Assembly: GCA_039621445.1 (NCBI GenBank)
Contig: CP154956.1
Coordinates: 45,427,291-45,491,290, forward strand
Reading direction: 5' to 3'
Source of the DNA: Euglena gracilis
Taxonomy: Eukaryota > Euglenida > Euglenophyceae > Euglenales
DNA: 64,000 bases
Position numbers and translations under genes: made by a program. How positions within the stretch are numbered: the stretch's first letter is position 1; each line of letters begins with the position of its first letter. The notes under the pieces were generated by a model. It ran no database searches, was not told where the DNA came from, and saw nothing but the letters and a program-made list of their open reading frames with translations. Shown one piece after another: positions 22,584 through 32,850 of the stretch.

Positions 22584-22673
22584 GGCAGCGCCAGCCGAGA
22601 CCGCGATGGCCCACTGGTTGCCCCCCGAAGCAATGGGCGCCAGTCGCGTCCACATCGATGGCCTGCCGATGCA
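22584..22673 (-). CDS. Candidate exon of the ectodomain gene
   Basis: A pyrimidine-rich acceptor ending GGACCGCCCAG and a GTGGCT donor enclose 90 nt, 30 codons in phase 0: CIGRPSMWTRLAPIASGG, then NQWAIAVSAGAA. A second minus-strand frame (DRPVHRQAIDVDATGAH) is also open, but the chosen one agrees with the acceptor phase. The product is unknown. Confidence 0.35.
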
Positions 22674-23099
22674 CTGGGCGGTCCACAAGAAGGGGGGGGG
22701 ATCTGAATGGGTCCCCCGAGCAGGAGGCGGCAGAGGCCATCGTGTGACTGGGATTCCGTCTCGTTGGCCATGCCCTCGGGTGGGGGATCGAAAGTCCAGA
22801 TGGGGGCGGGAGGATGTGACAGCACTGTAGAGCAAGTGGGGTAGACATGTAGAGATGGGACAATGGAAAGACAAGTGACAAATATCGAGACCGGTTCAAA
22901 AAAAAAAGCAATTGAACCCTCTTTTTACATCGAGCAAACAAACAAAGGGAAAATGAGCACGAAAAAGCAGTGCAGGATTACAGCAGAAAGAAGGAAACCA
23001 AAAACTCCTCTATTTTGTTTCAAATACATCCTGACTCTCACTGTGCGGGAACTGTGTGTGTAATTGTTGATGAAAACCTGGATGGAATGAATGGATGGG

Positions 23100-23420
23100 A
23101 AGCACATGAGTGTGCACTCCCCCGGCTGGCGGACACGGACCCCGGAACCCGCATGCCGCAGGTGCCATTGGTCGGGGGGAACAGTTGCCGCTCCCCAGTC
23201 GTCGGGTCCTGCGTGACGCACGACACCGTCCATGGTTGCGGGGAGGGGCCGGCCGTCCGGACGGCCCCTCAGCGGCCGACGTCCTGCGGGGCAAACTTCG
23301 TCCGCTGGGCCTCGGCGGAGCGGCGGGCATCGGCGGGGACCGTCTCGAAGACCGGCGGCGTCCGCCGGCGACGCAGCCGCCCCCGGCCGTGACGCAAGCA
23401 CGTTTGGCACCTGGCACCGC
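23100..23420 (-). CDS. Candidate exon(s) with an in-frame TGA
   Basis: One minus-strand frame reads VFETVPADARRSAEAQRTKF, APQDVGR, then TGA (23,269-23,271), then directly on in the same frame GPSPQPWTVSCVTQDPTTGE, RQLFPPTNGTCGMRVPGSVS. Both halves look like protein. The second, with Cys and an NGT sequon, fits an extracellular module. The space between them is too short for a normal intron. Either one half is out of frame and splicing skips it, or the copy is damaged, or TGA is read through. A third frame is fully open here but less protein-like. Confidence 0.35.
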
Positions 23421-23539
23421 AGTTCCGGTGGAGTTGTGGAGATCGTTGCGTGCTGTGAACTGTGGGGTCTCCATCCCGGTGCCTGTTTGAACGTGCTGTT
23501 GTGCCTGAACGCCGAGCTGCTTGTGCAGCGGTGAAGGCG

Positions 23540-23900
23540 ATCCGGGGTTTCCTGAGGTGGACCCTTGGGGGGGGGGGCTTGCAGTTGGACCCGGCTGGAC
23601 CAGGCTGACCCACTCAAAACAGCTCAAATCCGGCCAAAATTGGAATTTTTCAGCCAAAAAAAAGATGGAGCCCCAAACCACTCAGGATCATCGCTCTTTC
23701 ACCACATTTGAAAATCCTTTTGAAGAAATTTCGGCGCTTCGCACCAAAAAGAATGGAACTCCGCTGGGCCAGAGCTGGCCCTCCAATACTATTTCAGTGA
23801 TGCCCCCCCGGGGACCCGGGGGGGGTCCACATCCCGGCTTGGAGTTGCTGGCTGGGGAAAAAATTGCCCCCGGGGAGGAAGGGTCCCACAATTTAAGAAA
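23540..23900. repeat. Degenerate element with core hairpin
   Basis: TTTCGGCGCTTCGCACC (about 23,729-23,745), flanked by poly(G) and GGGGACCC...GGGGGGTCC blocks, is the eroded form of the GGCGC-TTC-GCGCC core. No coding sequence. Confidence 0.4.
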
Positions 23901-24454
23901 ACCCTAAAGGTGATAGGCCTAGGAATGACCAAATGCACGGGATGGCTGCGGGCACAACTCCACTGCTCCACCTGTCAACTGCAAGAAGGTTGCCGCCGTG
24001 AGCTGCTCTCCGGTGGTGCCATTCAGCAGCAATAGCCGCCAGCGGCAAGGGGGCCGGAAGGCTGAAGAAGATCAGTCCAAATAACTTTGCTTCCCCACAA
24101 GGAACAAAACGATCAATGACGCACCTTTGTGGAAAATAAAAGAGGCAGTTAGCACTGAAAAAGGGTCATTTGAAATGCCTCAACTTGTTGTCAGATAAAT
24201 GGAAGTTTCAAATTGTGGGGAAAAAATCCAATTAAAACCTGCGTCTGACACTGGGAATCGATCCATCAATGGCTTTTGGTGCTGCCCAAAGGCCTTGCAG
24301 GGGATGAGGGGCCAAAAAGTCGGTCCTCTTACTTTGCAGGGGGCAAAATTATTTGGGGTTCGCCCAAAAACCTCTGCCCCCCCCCCCGTCCCCTTCAGCG
24401 AGGACTGGCTTCCAGCAGACGGTTGGGCGGAGGGGAGGGCGCCCTTGGGCGGAC

Positions 24455-24513
24455 CTGCGCATGGGACCCCAGGGCGGTGCGGAAGACGTTACAGCTCTGC
24501 GCCGTCGACGCCA
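24455..24513 (-). CDS. Small exon of the ectodomain gene
   Basis: Clean splice signals (acceptor TTCCCTGCCCGCAG, donor GCGCAG|GTCCGC) bracket 59 nt, reading ASTAQSCNVFRTALGSHAQ. It is immediately next to a 22-bp poly(G) run in the upstream intron. The segment is small but well defined. No domain can be assigned from 19 residues. Confidence 0.4.
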
Positions 24514-24580
24514 CTGCGGGCAGGGAAGGGGGCGTTCCCCAGCGGGGGGGGGGGGGGGGGGGGCGGCTTTCCGCCCCCAA

Positions 24581-25162
24581 CCGCCAGCGAGTGTGTGCCA
24601 AATCACACTTAGCAGGCACACACATCGGGGGGGGGGGTCGGCTTTGTCCCCCCCCCGATGTGTGTGTGTGTGTGTGTGTGTTTGTGTGTGTGTGCCAAGT
24701 GTGATTTGGCACACACTTGCCGGTGGTAAAACCCCCCCCCAAATAATAAACCCCCCCCCAAATAATAAACCCCCCCCAAATAATAAACCCCCCCTGAGGA
24801 CCGACTTCGGCCGCCCAAATAATAAACCCCCCCCTCTGGCAGGTGTGAGGGCAAAGAAAAAAAGAGCCAAAAATTAGCAGAAATGTTGCAAAAAATCACA
24901 AAAATGGATCAAATTGGTGCAGAAAAAAATGCCAAAAAGCACCCAGTTTTCAAAAAAAGCCCAAAAATGCCAAAAAAGTGACCATTGGAGCCTGTGGAGG
25001 GGTTTTCGGGTCTAATTTTGACTTCGAAATTTTGCCCAAATAATAAACCCCCCCCAAATAATAACCCCCCCCCTGGACCCCGACTTCGGGTGTCCAAATA
25101 ATAAACCGGGGGGGTTTATTATTTGGGGGGGGGTTTACTCGACCACCGGCAAGTGTGTGGCG
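24581..25162. repeat. Nested element: GTGTGCCAAATCACACTT ends around an AATAATAAA-word element
   Basis: The end CAGCGAGTGTGTGCCAAATC (24,588 on) is mirrored by GATTTGGCACACACTTGCCGGTGG (24,702-24,727), with a further inverted copy, CCACCGGCAAGTGTGTGG, at 25,142. Between the last two lies a TAAACCCC...GGGGTTTA element (24,728-25,137) whose word AAATAATAAACCCCCC occurs five or more times on the left side and is mirrored by GGGTTTATTATTTGGG at the right. It contains an AT-rich AAAAATGCC centre and no coding sequence. Confidence 0.65.
24658..24694. repeat. (GT)n microsatellite
   Basis: About 18 GT units inside the nested element. Confidence 0.95.
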
Positions 25163-25283
25163 GGGGTGGGGGGGGGTTGCTCAAAGACCGGCCAAAGCGG
25201 AGCGGTGGGCATTCTGCCATGCCTTCTGTCAGTCGACCATAACCGACGGTTGCAGAACCCTCGGCAGGGTTACGGTAGGAGGA

Positions 25284-25574
25284 TGTTCCGTAGGAGGATG
25301 CTCTAGAGCATCCTCGAGCGTCCGCTCGAGGTCGCTCGAGGATGCTCTAGAGCATCCTCGAGCGTCGCTCGAGGTCGCTCGAGGATGCTCTAGAGCATCC
25401 TCGAGCGTCGCTTGAGGTCGCTCGAGGATGCTCGAAAACATCCTCGAGCGTTGCTCGAGGTCGCTCGAGGATGCTCTAGAGCATCCTCGAGCGTCGCTCG
25501 AGGTCACTCGAGGATGCTCTAGAGCATCCTCGAGCGTCGCTCGAGGTCGTTCGAGGATGCTCTAGAGCATCCTC
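25284..25574. repeat. Palindromic satellite GAGGATGCTCTAGAGCATCCTC, left block
   Basis: About five tandem units of roughly 57 bp, each containing the palindrome GATGCTCTAGAGCATC and joined by GAGCGTCGCTCGAGGTCGCT. The same unit returns in inverted position at 26,245-26,415, and as GATGCTCATGAGCATC in the 48.6-kb relative, so the central palindromic dinucleotide pair differs between the two elements (CTAG versus CATG). Confidence 0.9.
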
Positions 25575-25621
25575 CTGCGTACATACATGCATGTATCACG
25601 AGACTCAGAACGGTATTCGAA

Positions 25622-26222
25622 CGGGGCACTTTGCTGGAAGTCGTTTCGGGGGGCAAATCCCTTCTGTTGCTCAACTGTTGGAGGGCCCCAAAATAACAAA
25701 ATCCCTTGTGTTTCCAAGTCGTTTCGGGGGGCAAATCCCTTCTGTTGCTCAACTGTTCGAGGGCCCCAGAATAACAAAATCCCTTGTGCTGCCAAGTCGT
25801 TTCGAGGGCAAATCCCTTGTGTTTCCAAGTCGTTTCGGGGGGCAAGTCCCTTGTGTTTCCCAGTTGTTTCGGGGGGCGAATCCCTCCTGTTGCTCAACTG
25901 TTCAAGGGCCCCAAAATAACAAAATCCCTTGTGTTTCCAAATCGTTTCGGGGGGCAAATCCCTTCTGTTGCTCAACTGTTCGAGGGCCCCAGAATAAGAA
26001 AATCCCTTGTGCTGCCAAGTCGTTTCGGGGGGCAAATCCCTTGTGTTTCCCAGTCGTTTCGGGGGGCAAATCCCTCCTGTTGCTCAACTGTTCGAGGGCC
26101 CCAAAATAACAAAATCCCTTGTGTTTCCCAGTCGTTTCGGGGGGCAAATACCTTCTGTTGCTCAACTGTTCGAGGGCCCCAAAATAACAAAATCCCTTGT
26201 GTTTCCAAGTCGTTTCGGGGGG
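25622..26222. repeat. 78/34-bp minisatellite (open in several frames)
   Basis: Long units (about 78 bp: TCGTTTCGGGGGGCAAATCC, CTTCTGTTGCTCAACTGTTC, GAGGGCCCCAAAATAACAAA, ATCCCTTGTGTTTCC AAG) alternate with short units (about 34 bp, lacking the middle part). Because no stop codon falls in the unit, frames of 110-240 codons exist on both strands. There is no start context, no known fold and no codon bias. The near-identical array at 49,105-50,128 belongs to a different-length element. Confidence 0.9.
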
Positions 26223-26489
26223 ACATGCATGCATGCATATACGTAGGAGGATGCTCGAGATGTCGTTCGAGGTCGCTCGAGGATGCTCTAGAGCATCCTC
26301 GAGCGTCGCTCGAGGTCGCTCGAGGATGGTTTTTAAGCCCCCCCCCCCTGGAGGGGGGCTTAAAAACGCTCGAGGATGCTCGAGCTCGAGCGCTCGATCT
26401 CGAGCATCCTCCTACGGTAACCCCCCCAGAACCCTCAACAATCTTGTGGCCAATAATACCCCCCCCCCGGGGAAACTGCCCAGACACGT

Positions 26490-26674
26490 CAACCAGCACC
26501 AGGTAGTTCCAGGGACCCTGCAGTTTCTCGATACAGATCTCACGGACATATGCTTGCCCTGCCTGCCCTTCACCGTGAAAAGTTTTCCAGTACAGGGGGT
26601 CCTGACAAACCTCCGATACCGACAGATTAATCGATTCTGCAGCTGTAACAGTTTCTTTGGGGCACCACAATTTC
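26490..26674 (-). CDS. Candidate exon or pseudogene fragment, unknown
   Basis: The minus-strand frame reads KLWCPKETVTAAESINLSVS, EVCQDPLYWKTFHGEGQAGQ, AYVREICIEKLQGPWNYLVL, after an acceptor CCCCTTTTCAG. It is protein-like but less GC-rich than the other exons. It abuts the composite element at 26.43 kb, which follows it in transcription order. It could be an exon of the ectodomain gene or the remnant of an inserted gene. I do not recognise the family. Confidence 0.35.
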
Positions 26675-27297
26675 CTGAAAAGGGGGCAATGTTCCAACCT
26701 TTCCCCTCACAGGATGTGGAAAATGACAAACAAAGACCGAAAGCTAAATGCCACAAAGAGAAGCAGCAGGTGGGCAGAGCATTTGCATTTGTGCCGGAGT
26801 TGTTCAGCGGCAATTATCGCAACTTTCCAATCCTTTGGAAACTTGCTTCTTTAGGAAAGGGCCGTTAGCGACCAAATGTTACCACCAGCTGTGTGGATTG
26901 GTCACCCGCTGGTGACTGTTTTTGGGCGGGTCAACGTGTGCAAAATACACAAAATAACCAATTTTTTTGTGATAATTCATGACAAACGAATGGAAAGGTA
27001 ATTAGACACCATTTCCTCACCCCAAAACAAATTTGAAAAAGAAAAAGGAATTATTAGAGTCGGTGAATGTGACTTGTCTTGTGGGAGAAAACTCATCCTG
27101 GAAAAGGGGCGAGACAGAGGGCGGGGAGAGGGTAAAGGCTCCCAAACAGAAGTCAATTCTCCCAAACAGTCGAGAGCAGAGGGAAGCTGGGGCCATGCAA
27201 GCCTGGTGACAACTGCTGGTACGTTTGTTTGGGCTGCCAGCCGCAAGAGCCAGCCCAACCTCCTCCAGCAGTTGCCTCCCCCCCCCCACACTGAAAC

Positions 27298-27503
27298 CAA
27301 AGGGCGGAGTCCTGCCCTGGGCACGAGCCGCACGGTGGGGGGCAGGACAGTGGCCAGGGCGGCGGTGAGCCGTAGCCCGGCGTACTCGGCCGGCAGGCTG
27401 CCCGCCGTGTGGTACGCCCAGGAGAGGTTGAGGCAGTGCGTTGGGGACTGCGCTGAAGAGGACGAGTACAGCTGCGCCGGCAGGGGCCGGGCACAGTCCC
27501 TGC
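27298..27503 (-). CDS. Candidate exon of the ectodomain gene
   Basis: The frame reads LPAQLYSSSSAQSPTHCLNL, SWAYHTAGSLPAEYAGLRLT, AALATVLPPTVRLVPRAGLR, with a CTTTG|GTTTCA donor and a CTGGCAG acceptor. Strong GC-ending codon bias and clean composition edges. Ser/Thr/Ala-rich with a single Cys; the spacing of hydrophobic residues fits beta-strands of an ectodomain. Confidence 0.5.
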
Positions 27504-27547
27504 CTGCCAGCGTACCCCGAATGACCCACGCCCCGGCTCTCACACAC

Positions 27548-27697
27548 TCCAACATTCCTCCCCCAGCCCCTGGCTGTCTGGCTGATGGCCATCTTGATGG
27601 CGGCCTGGTCCACGGTGTCGGCCACGCTCTGGGCGAGGTCCTGCGTGCCGTTGCCGGCGTTGCGGGCGAGCCTGCGCCGGGGCCAACAGTCCGGGGT
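27548..27697 (-). CDS. Candidate exon, Ala-rich helical segment
   Basis: Acceptor AACCCCCCAG. The frame contains RNAGNGTQDLAQSVADTVDQ, then AAIKMAISQTA. The helical, Ala/Asp-rich pattern with an NGT sequon resembles the region that follows REJ repeats in polycystin- and sperm-receptor-like proteins. That comparison is from memory of the family and is weak. The 3' part after SQTA is uncertain. Confidence 0.45.
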
Positions 27698-28019
27698 CTG
27701 GGGGGTTGACAGTGCCCAGGCACCTCCGAGGCGCGTGGCTGCTGTGCTGCGCCATCCCTCGGCTGCAGGGAGCAACCACAGGGGGCCCAGCTGGCTGGCT
27801 GGAAACGGTGCTGCGTACGGGGTGAGGTCCAGGGGGGTGGTCCTCCCAGCTACCGTACTGGACCAGTTCCTAAAAACAGGCAGAAAAGCCAAAAATCCAG
27901 CTGGGTTGGGTGATACGCCATGCATTGCCGTTGTTTTGTCTTTCTTTGCACACTGTCTCATTTTTCCAAAAGAGCTTATTTTTTGCACATTTCGAGCATG
28001 TTCTCATTTTCTCCCACAT

Positions 28020-28320
28020 ATTTCTGAGTGATGGTGTAAAGGAGAGCCCGCACAGTACCCCACAGTACCCCCCCACCCCCCACAGTACCCCGCACATGCA
28101 ATTTTTGGCGTCATTTTGACGTTCTTGGCCTTCGGCCTCGTCCCCCCCCCCCCGGACCCTCCCCACAACCAGAATAACAAGATCCCTTACCTGTGCAACC
28201 AGGGGCATCCAACACCTGATGTTTCCGGACACAACCACACACATTGCCCCCCCCACTGCTCCCCACACTGCACCCCCCCCAAAATACCCCACACTTGGTT
28301 GTGGGGTGCAATTATGCCAT
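28020..28320. repeat. CACAGTACCCC / CCACACTTGG word repeat
   Basis: Three to four copies of CCCCACAGTACCCC lie at 28,050-28,092, followed by a GGCCTTCGGCC hairpin (about 28,127) and an inverted pair CCCCACACTTGGTTGTGGGG (28,288-28,307). Probably a decayed member of the word-type inverted-repeat elements. Confidence 0.4.
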
Positions 28321-28732
28321 ATGTGTGAAATCGAGGCAATCAGAAAACTCAGCTTTGGGAAAAGCTCGAGACTGCCCTCCCACTCCTTGAAAAGATGGAT
28401 GGGAAGAAATGCCCAAAAATGAGCAAAAGGCACAAAAATACACCAGGCTTTCCTCCAAGCTGGGGCAAGCCCTTGCCAGCGGGTGGAGAGAGCCTTCTCC
28501 TTTTTCCAGGAGGCGCCATTACCCCCTCCCCGGAAGTGGCCCGGGACAAGCGTGCACACGACAACTTCCCTCGACCACTTGGGAGGCCCTGTGGGGGGCC
28601 CGACATGCCCAGTCAGTAGTCAGTGTGCCAGCTCCAAGGCGATACAAAACCACCTCACGGGGGGAGGGGGTAAACTGAACTGTTGGGGGACCATTCCCCC
28701 CAGGGGTGGGGGAGCTCCGCCGCTCCCACCAC

Positions 28733-28827
28733 CTCAAGGGGGAGGCTCGGGCGGCGGGGGTCGCCAGCGCCGTCGTCAGCACGGCCAGCAGGGGGGAGGC
28801 CACCGACAGCAGCGGCCCCGCGGAGCT
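28733..28827 (-). CDS. Candidate exon of the ectodomain gene
   Basis: Acceptor GGGCGACGAG, donor CTTGAG|GTGGTG, 95 nt in phase 0: SSAGPLLSVASPLLAVLTTA, then LATPAARASPL. A hydrophobic Ala/Leu-rich helix resembling the post-REJ helical part. It might also be a signal- or membrane-type segment, but it is short. Confidence 0.4.
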
Positions 28828-28879
28828 CTCGTCGCCCGCAGGCCCCCCCGGCCACCGATGTGTATGTGTGCCCCCTCCC

Positions 28880-29020
28880 CACCATGGGCGTTGGCTCCAG
28901 CGGGCGGCCCTCTGGGCCCCGGGGAGGGCAACACCAACACAGCGCCAGGGGGCTTGGCCTGGCTGAGGGGGCAGGCGGCCACCACCCGGGCCATCACAGC
29001 CGCCGCTGCCTGCCCGCCGC
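28880..29020 (-). CDS. Candidate exon of the ectodomain gene
   Basis: The frame reads SGGQAAAAVMARVVAACPLS, then QAKPPGAVLVLPSPGPRG. It precedes the exon at 28.73-28.83 kb in transcription order but in another frame, so a short intron must separate them. Ala/Val-rich. Borders are approximate. Confidence 0.35.
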
Positions 29021-29589
29021 TGGCCCTCCGCCCCCCTTGCCACCGTGTGTAGGCCGGGGCTCTCGCAAAGCGCCACGAGAAGCCCTTGGAAGTGAAGGGA
29101 GGTGGGAACGGGGGGGGGGGGAGGAAGGGGGAAAGGTTTCCCCCATTCCCCAAACCACCACCGAAGTCAGGGGTTGCCGGCATGTTCAACCACAGAGCAC
29201 TGTTGCTGCTTGAGTGATGGGGGCACACACAAAAAAAGAGTTGGCCAACACGTCTGAAAACGATTGCAGGTGCTCGCAATGACGCAACAAGAAGTGTCAA
29301 GATACTAACAACGAATTTCGGCAAAAAAAACCCTCATAAGCACTCATTAGGAAACATGTGGGGGATTTATGCAAATATTACATTGAGAAATGACCAGGGG
29401 CGGAGCTAGTCAAGGGGAGGGTGAGTGTATGGGCAAGGGCTTCAGTCAGTTTTAATTGGGAACAAAGTTATGGACAACTTTCACAACAGAAAGGATGGGA
29501 CAATCTCCAATTCAAATGAAAAATCATGGCTGTATTTTTTGTGTTGCCAACCATTGAAAAGAGCGGTCTACCCATGCAATACAAAACCC

Positions 29590-29835
29590 AAGGGGCTCTG
29601 AACGAGTTACCCCCCCCCAAATATAAGCAACCCGTTGCTTATATTTTCCGAAAACCGCCTGCATTTTGGGGGTTGCTTTTTTTTTGGAACTCGCTGATTT
29701 CTGCCGTTTTTATGCGGATTTATGAAAATTCCTTCATGTCGCCCAGTCAGGGGTTGCTTTTATTTGGGTGTCGGCCGAAAATCGGCCAACGGGTTGCTTG
29801 AACTTAAGGGTTGCTTACAGAGACAGGGGGCTGGC
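29590..29835. repeat. Word element AAATATAAGCAACCC
   Basis: GAGTTACCCCCCCC is followed by ATATAAGCAACCCGTTGCTTATAT, a perfect head-to-head palindrome (29,620-29,643). Copies of GGGTTGCTT follow near 29,670, 29,751, 29,790 and 29,808. It belongs to the group of elements with a private repeated word. Confidence 0.55.
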
Positions 29836-30690
29836 TTGTGTTGGGGAGGGGTTGCGTTGTATTCGGGTCCCGCAGAGCCGCTTTCTGACCTTCGCGAAGT
29901 TGCCTCCTCCTCTTCCTGTTCCTCACCCACTCGTTGGAAGGCTTTTTGAGTGGGTTTGAGGGATGAAAGGTGTGGGACCACACAAAATGGTGGGCTTGGG
30001 CTCAAAAATAGCTTGTTGATCAATGAGCCTCCACAGGCCACGCCCGAAACTTGATGCCAAGTGCATTCTTATTGCATCGAGCTGCGCGCCTCCCCAGCGG
30101 GTAGATATGACATTTTATTTGTGTGCTAGCTCGTGCATGTACATGCACACAGAGCTGTACGGGAAGGCTCGGGGGTTGACCCATCCAAGAGATGGGGGGG
30201 GGGGGCGGTCGGACCCTCAGAAACCAGCAGGTAAGCCCCCCTCCCCGATGGAGCAGCCCAGCGGTGGGCAGCGCAGGGCACTTTGCACTAGATAATTGGA
30301 GGCGGTTGTGGTGGTATTCGCCAGCAGACTGAGCTGAGGACGGGGCGATTGAGTATAGCCATGAGAGGAAGATAGAAATGATCCACGCATTGTCACCTCT
30401 CCCATCCAACCATCCCTGCCTCCCATCACAACACAGGAGATACAGCGTTCAAATTTCTGCATATGTAATTTGTATTGTTTCGTGCTTGCAGTCGGTGTCG
30501 TCGCCATTTTTGCAAACCAGCCCAGTATGAACCTCAAAATTCTATTTTTGGCGGGGTGTGAAGACAAGAGGGACACAAATGCTGGACCCTCACAGGCATT
30601 ACGTTTGGGGATGTTTATGGGAGGTTGTTGGTCAGGAGAACCACCTGAGTGACTGTGAACTTTCTCATGTGAGTTCGTGTCACACTGAAT

Positions 30691-30980
30691 CAGGGAGGTA
30701 TTAACCAGCGCATTCAACGAAAAATCCACAGGCAAAATGGACAAAAAAATGAACATATTTTTGGCAAAGACGGGTCGACTTGGAGAAATAATGGATGTCT
30801 GGCACCCTTGGACCACAACCCATCCTCAAATGTCAAAAAAAAAATGCAGATTTCAGCTTTTTTTTTAAAGATTTTTCGACCCCTTCGGCTCCCGGATTGG
30901 GCGTTGGCCATCCCTCAGGCCTAAGGGAGGTCCTCAGGGGATGGTCCTCAGGGGAATCCCATCCCTCAAAGACCGCCCTG
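30691..30980. mobile_element. Short hAT-like element, CAGGG(A/C)GGT ends
   Basis: Starts CAGGGAGGT and ends ACCGCCCTG. It is flanked by CACTGAAT (30,683-30,690) and CATTGAAT (30,981-30,988), a 7/8 match. At 290 bp it is non-autonomous, and its right half carries GGTCCTCAGGGGATGG repeats. The right terminus (GACCGCCCTG) matches those of elements ending at 42,408 and 52,786. Confidence 0.6.
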
Positions 30981-31189
30981 CATTGAATGAACCCAATGAA
31001 AATTTTCAAAATGCTGAAGTAAAAGCCTCCACCTTATGACGGGGTGTTAAGTGGCCCAAGGCGGAGAGAAGCACTTGGAGGGGCACACTTTGGGGTGTGG
31101 ATGTTCCTAGAAGAGGTTTTTTTAGGACCCAGGGGGAGGGGGGTCTGTACCATACCATTGCCTAGGGGACCCCCGGGGGGGGAGGGGGG

Positions 31190-31625
31190 GTCACTTTCCA
31201 CTCCAAAAAAACCGGTCAGTCACTTTTTCGGCCAAGCCAGTCAGCCACTTTACCCCCCCCCCCGGGGGGTCGGCCATTCAGAAAAACCAGTCACTTTTTG
31301 GCCTTTCAAGGCCATTTTTGGCCAAAATTTTCTGCGGCGCCTTCGGCGCCGTTTGACCACTCAGCCACTTTTGGGTGATTTCCTACCCCCCCTGGGGGGA
31401 GGGGGGTCACGGCCAAAAAACCAGTCAGTCACTCTGAAAAAACCAGTCACCCCCCCCCCCGGGGGGTGGGGTGGGACAGGTGTTACCTCCCCCCCCCCCT
31501 TGTCCAACAACCACTAATGTTCGTCTCTGACCGGGGGGGTGGTCGCTAAAATGGCCAATGTTCGTCTCCGACCAGGGGGGGTGGTCGTTAGACAAGCGGG
31601 GTGGACCCCAAATCGGAGGAAAATT
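31190..31625. repeat. CCAGTCACTTTT-word and GTTCGTCTCYGACC-word repeats
   Basis: CCAGTCA(G)(C)CACTTTT is repeated about six times between 31,213 and 31,450 around a core hairpin CGGCGCCTTCGGCGCCG (about 31,335). From 31,480 the words AATGTTCGTCTCYGACC and GGGGGGTGGTCG recur twice, with an inverted CTTGTC...GACAAG pair, matching the words of the 21-kb element. Two adjoining word-type elements are likely. Confidence 0.55.
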
Positions 31626-31639
31626 TACAATAGATGGGG

Positions 31640-32010
31640 GTATATGGCCATTTTTGGGCTGTTTTTGGCCATTTATGCTATTTCTTGACTACGGCTGGCC
31701 ACTTTTGGCCATTTTTGGACATTTTTGGGGCACTTTTGGGAATTTTTAGGCATTTTTGACCGCTTTTTTGGCATTTTTTTATTTTTAGGAATTTTTAGGC
31801 ATCTTTGACCGCATGTTTGGTCGCTTTTGGATACTTTTGGCAACTGTTGGCTACACTTTGGCCCCCTTTGCCCATTTTTGGCCATTTTTGCCTTATTTTT
31901 GCTATTTTTGGCAACTTTTTGGGCACTTTTGGCCATCCTTTGGCCATTTTAGGCCATTTTGGGCTATTTTTGACTGTTTTTAACCAACTTTTAGCAATAT
32001 TGGCCGAACC
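31640..32010. repeat. GGCCATTTTTGG degenerate repeat
   Basis: A strand-asymmetric array of GGCCATTTTTGG(A/C), TTTTTGGCA and related words with no constant period. The complementary array (CCAAAAATGGCC, CAAAAGCGACC) occurs at 45,330-45,680. The overlapping poly-Lys/Phe frames are not genes. Confidence 0.6.
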
Positions 32011-32372
32011 AATAAGGGGGAGGTAAGCAATGGTCTGGTCTGTACCCACCCACCCACCCACTGTGGGGGGCCCGGGGTGGAGCCTTTGGGAGACCACTTT
32101 GGGGCGGGGGTGAATTTTGGGTTCCAAAAAAAAATGGGTGCTTCGCGCCGAAAATAGAGGAAACCTGCGTCCAGTTGGGGTACCCACTGAGCCCGACCCC
32201 CACCCTCCGCCCCGGGGGGGGGGGTCGGCCGGGACCCACCCCCCAGGTCACGAAAAAAAATCTCTGCATGGGAGTGTGTTGCTTTCGGTTCATTCTTATT
32301 ATAAAGATATAGATGCATAGATAATGGCTCCGGACGGTTCAAGACAGCGTCGGAGTCGGCCGAGCTGTTGAC

Positions 32373-32508
32373 CTGCAAGGCATTGGCCACGTTGGTCAGT
32401 GTCTGGACCACCACCGCCACCGCGGCCACCGACGTCGCCTCCGTCATGTTAGCGGCCGCCGCCAGCGCCGTCGCCGCCTGGAGGCACCGCATGTCCGTGG
32501 TGCCGGTG
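32373..32508 (-). CDS. Exon of the ectodomain gene, Ala-rich helical segment
   Basis: Acceptor CACCGGCAG, donor TTGCAG|GTCAAC, 136 nt. Its first base completes the Gly codon left open by the exon at 32,660-32,850, so the two join in frame. The reading is TDMRCLQAATALAAAANMTE, ATSVAAVAVVVQTLTNVANA, LQ. The Ala/Val/Asn-rich helix with one Cys and an NMT sequon fits the helical part of REJ-type or GAIN-like ectodomains, by general resemblance only. If the frame continues past the donor it reads VNSSADSDAV. Confidence 0.55.
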
Positions 32509-32659
32509 CTGCCGGTGGGCCACCGCAGCCACGGTGCGAGGCGGGAGTGTGTGCACAAACCGCCCCCGCCGGAAAAATGAAAACCCCGCCTTCGCCCCCA
32601 CCCCCCAAGTTTCCGTTTGAATCTCGAGCGTCTCTGTGAGAATATCGATGCAAAGGTAC

Positions 32660-32850
32660 CCGCCACAGGCGACGGCCCCGTCTGAGGTGGCGGCGGCGGA
32701 GCACTGCGTCCGGGCGATGGCCGCCACCACGGTGGGGTCGGCCCCGAGGACGGTGACGGTGGCCTGGCACGTCATGGAGCGGCCGAAGGCGGGGGCAGCG
32801 CGGCGCCCTGAGGGGGAGGCGGGCGTCGCACCGGCACACTGGAATCGTGG
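32660..32850 (-). CDS. Exon of the ectodomain gene, Cys-bearing
   Basis: Acceptor AATCGCCTCAG, donor GGCGG|GTACCT, 191 nt. It reads FQCAGATPASPSGRRAAPAF, GRSMTCQATVTVLGADPTVV, AAIARTQCSAAATSDGAVAC. Four Cys and beta-type alternation (TCQATVTVLG) suggest a small disulphide-bonded extracellular domain. Joining to the exon at 32,508 is in phase across a short intron of about 150 bp, one of the best supported junctions in the second half of the window. Confidence 0.6.

Larger units (their letters stand above)
25263..26427. mobile_element. Composite satellite-bearing element with 9-bp duplication
   Basis: The outer ends are GGCAGGGTTACGGTAGGAGG and CCTCCTACGGTAACCCCCCC. They are flanked by a perfect direct repeat, AGAACCCTC (25,254-25,262 and 26,428-26,436). 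Inside each end is a satellite of CTCGAGGATGCTCTAGAGCATCCTCGAG units, and the middle is a 78/34-bp minisatellite. A longer relative occupies 48,589-50,556. The long open frames on both strands come from the repeats and are not a transposase. What mobilises this element is unknown. Confidence 0.75.

Noticed and set aside
26412-26813. Alternative frame CGAPKKLLQLQNRLICRYRR at 26.5 kb
   Set aside because: It is open after the same acceptor, but the frame reading ESINLSVSEVCQDPLYWK has a more protein-like composition. Kept as a note because neither is certain.
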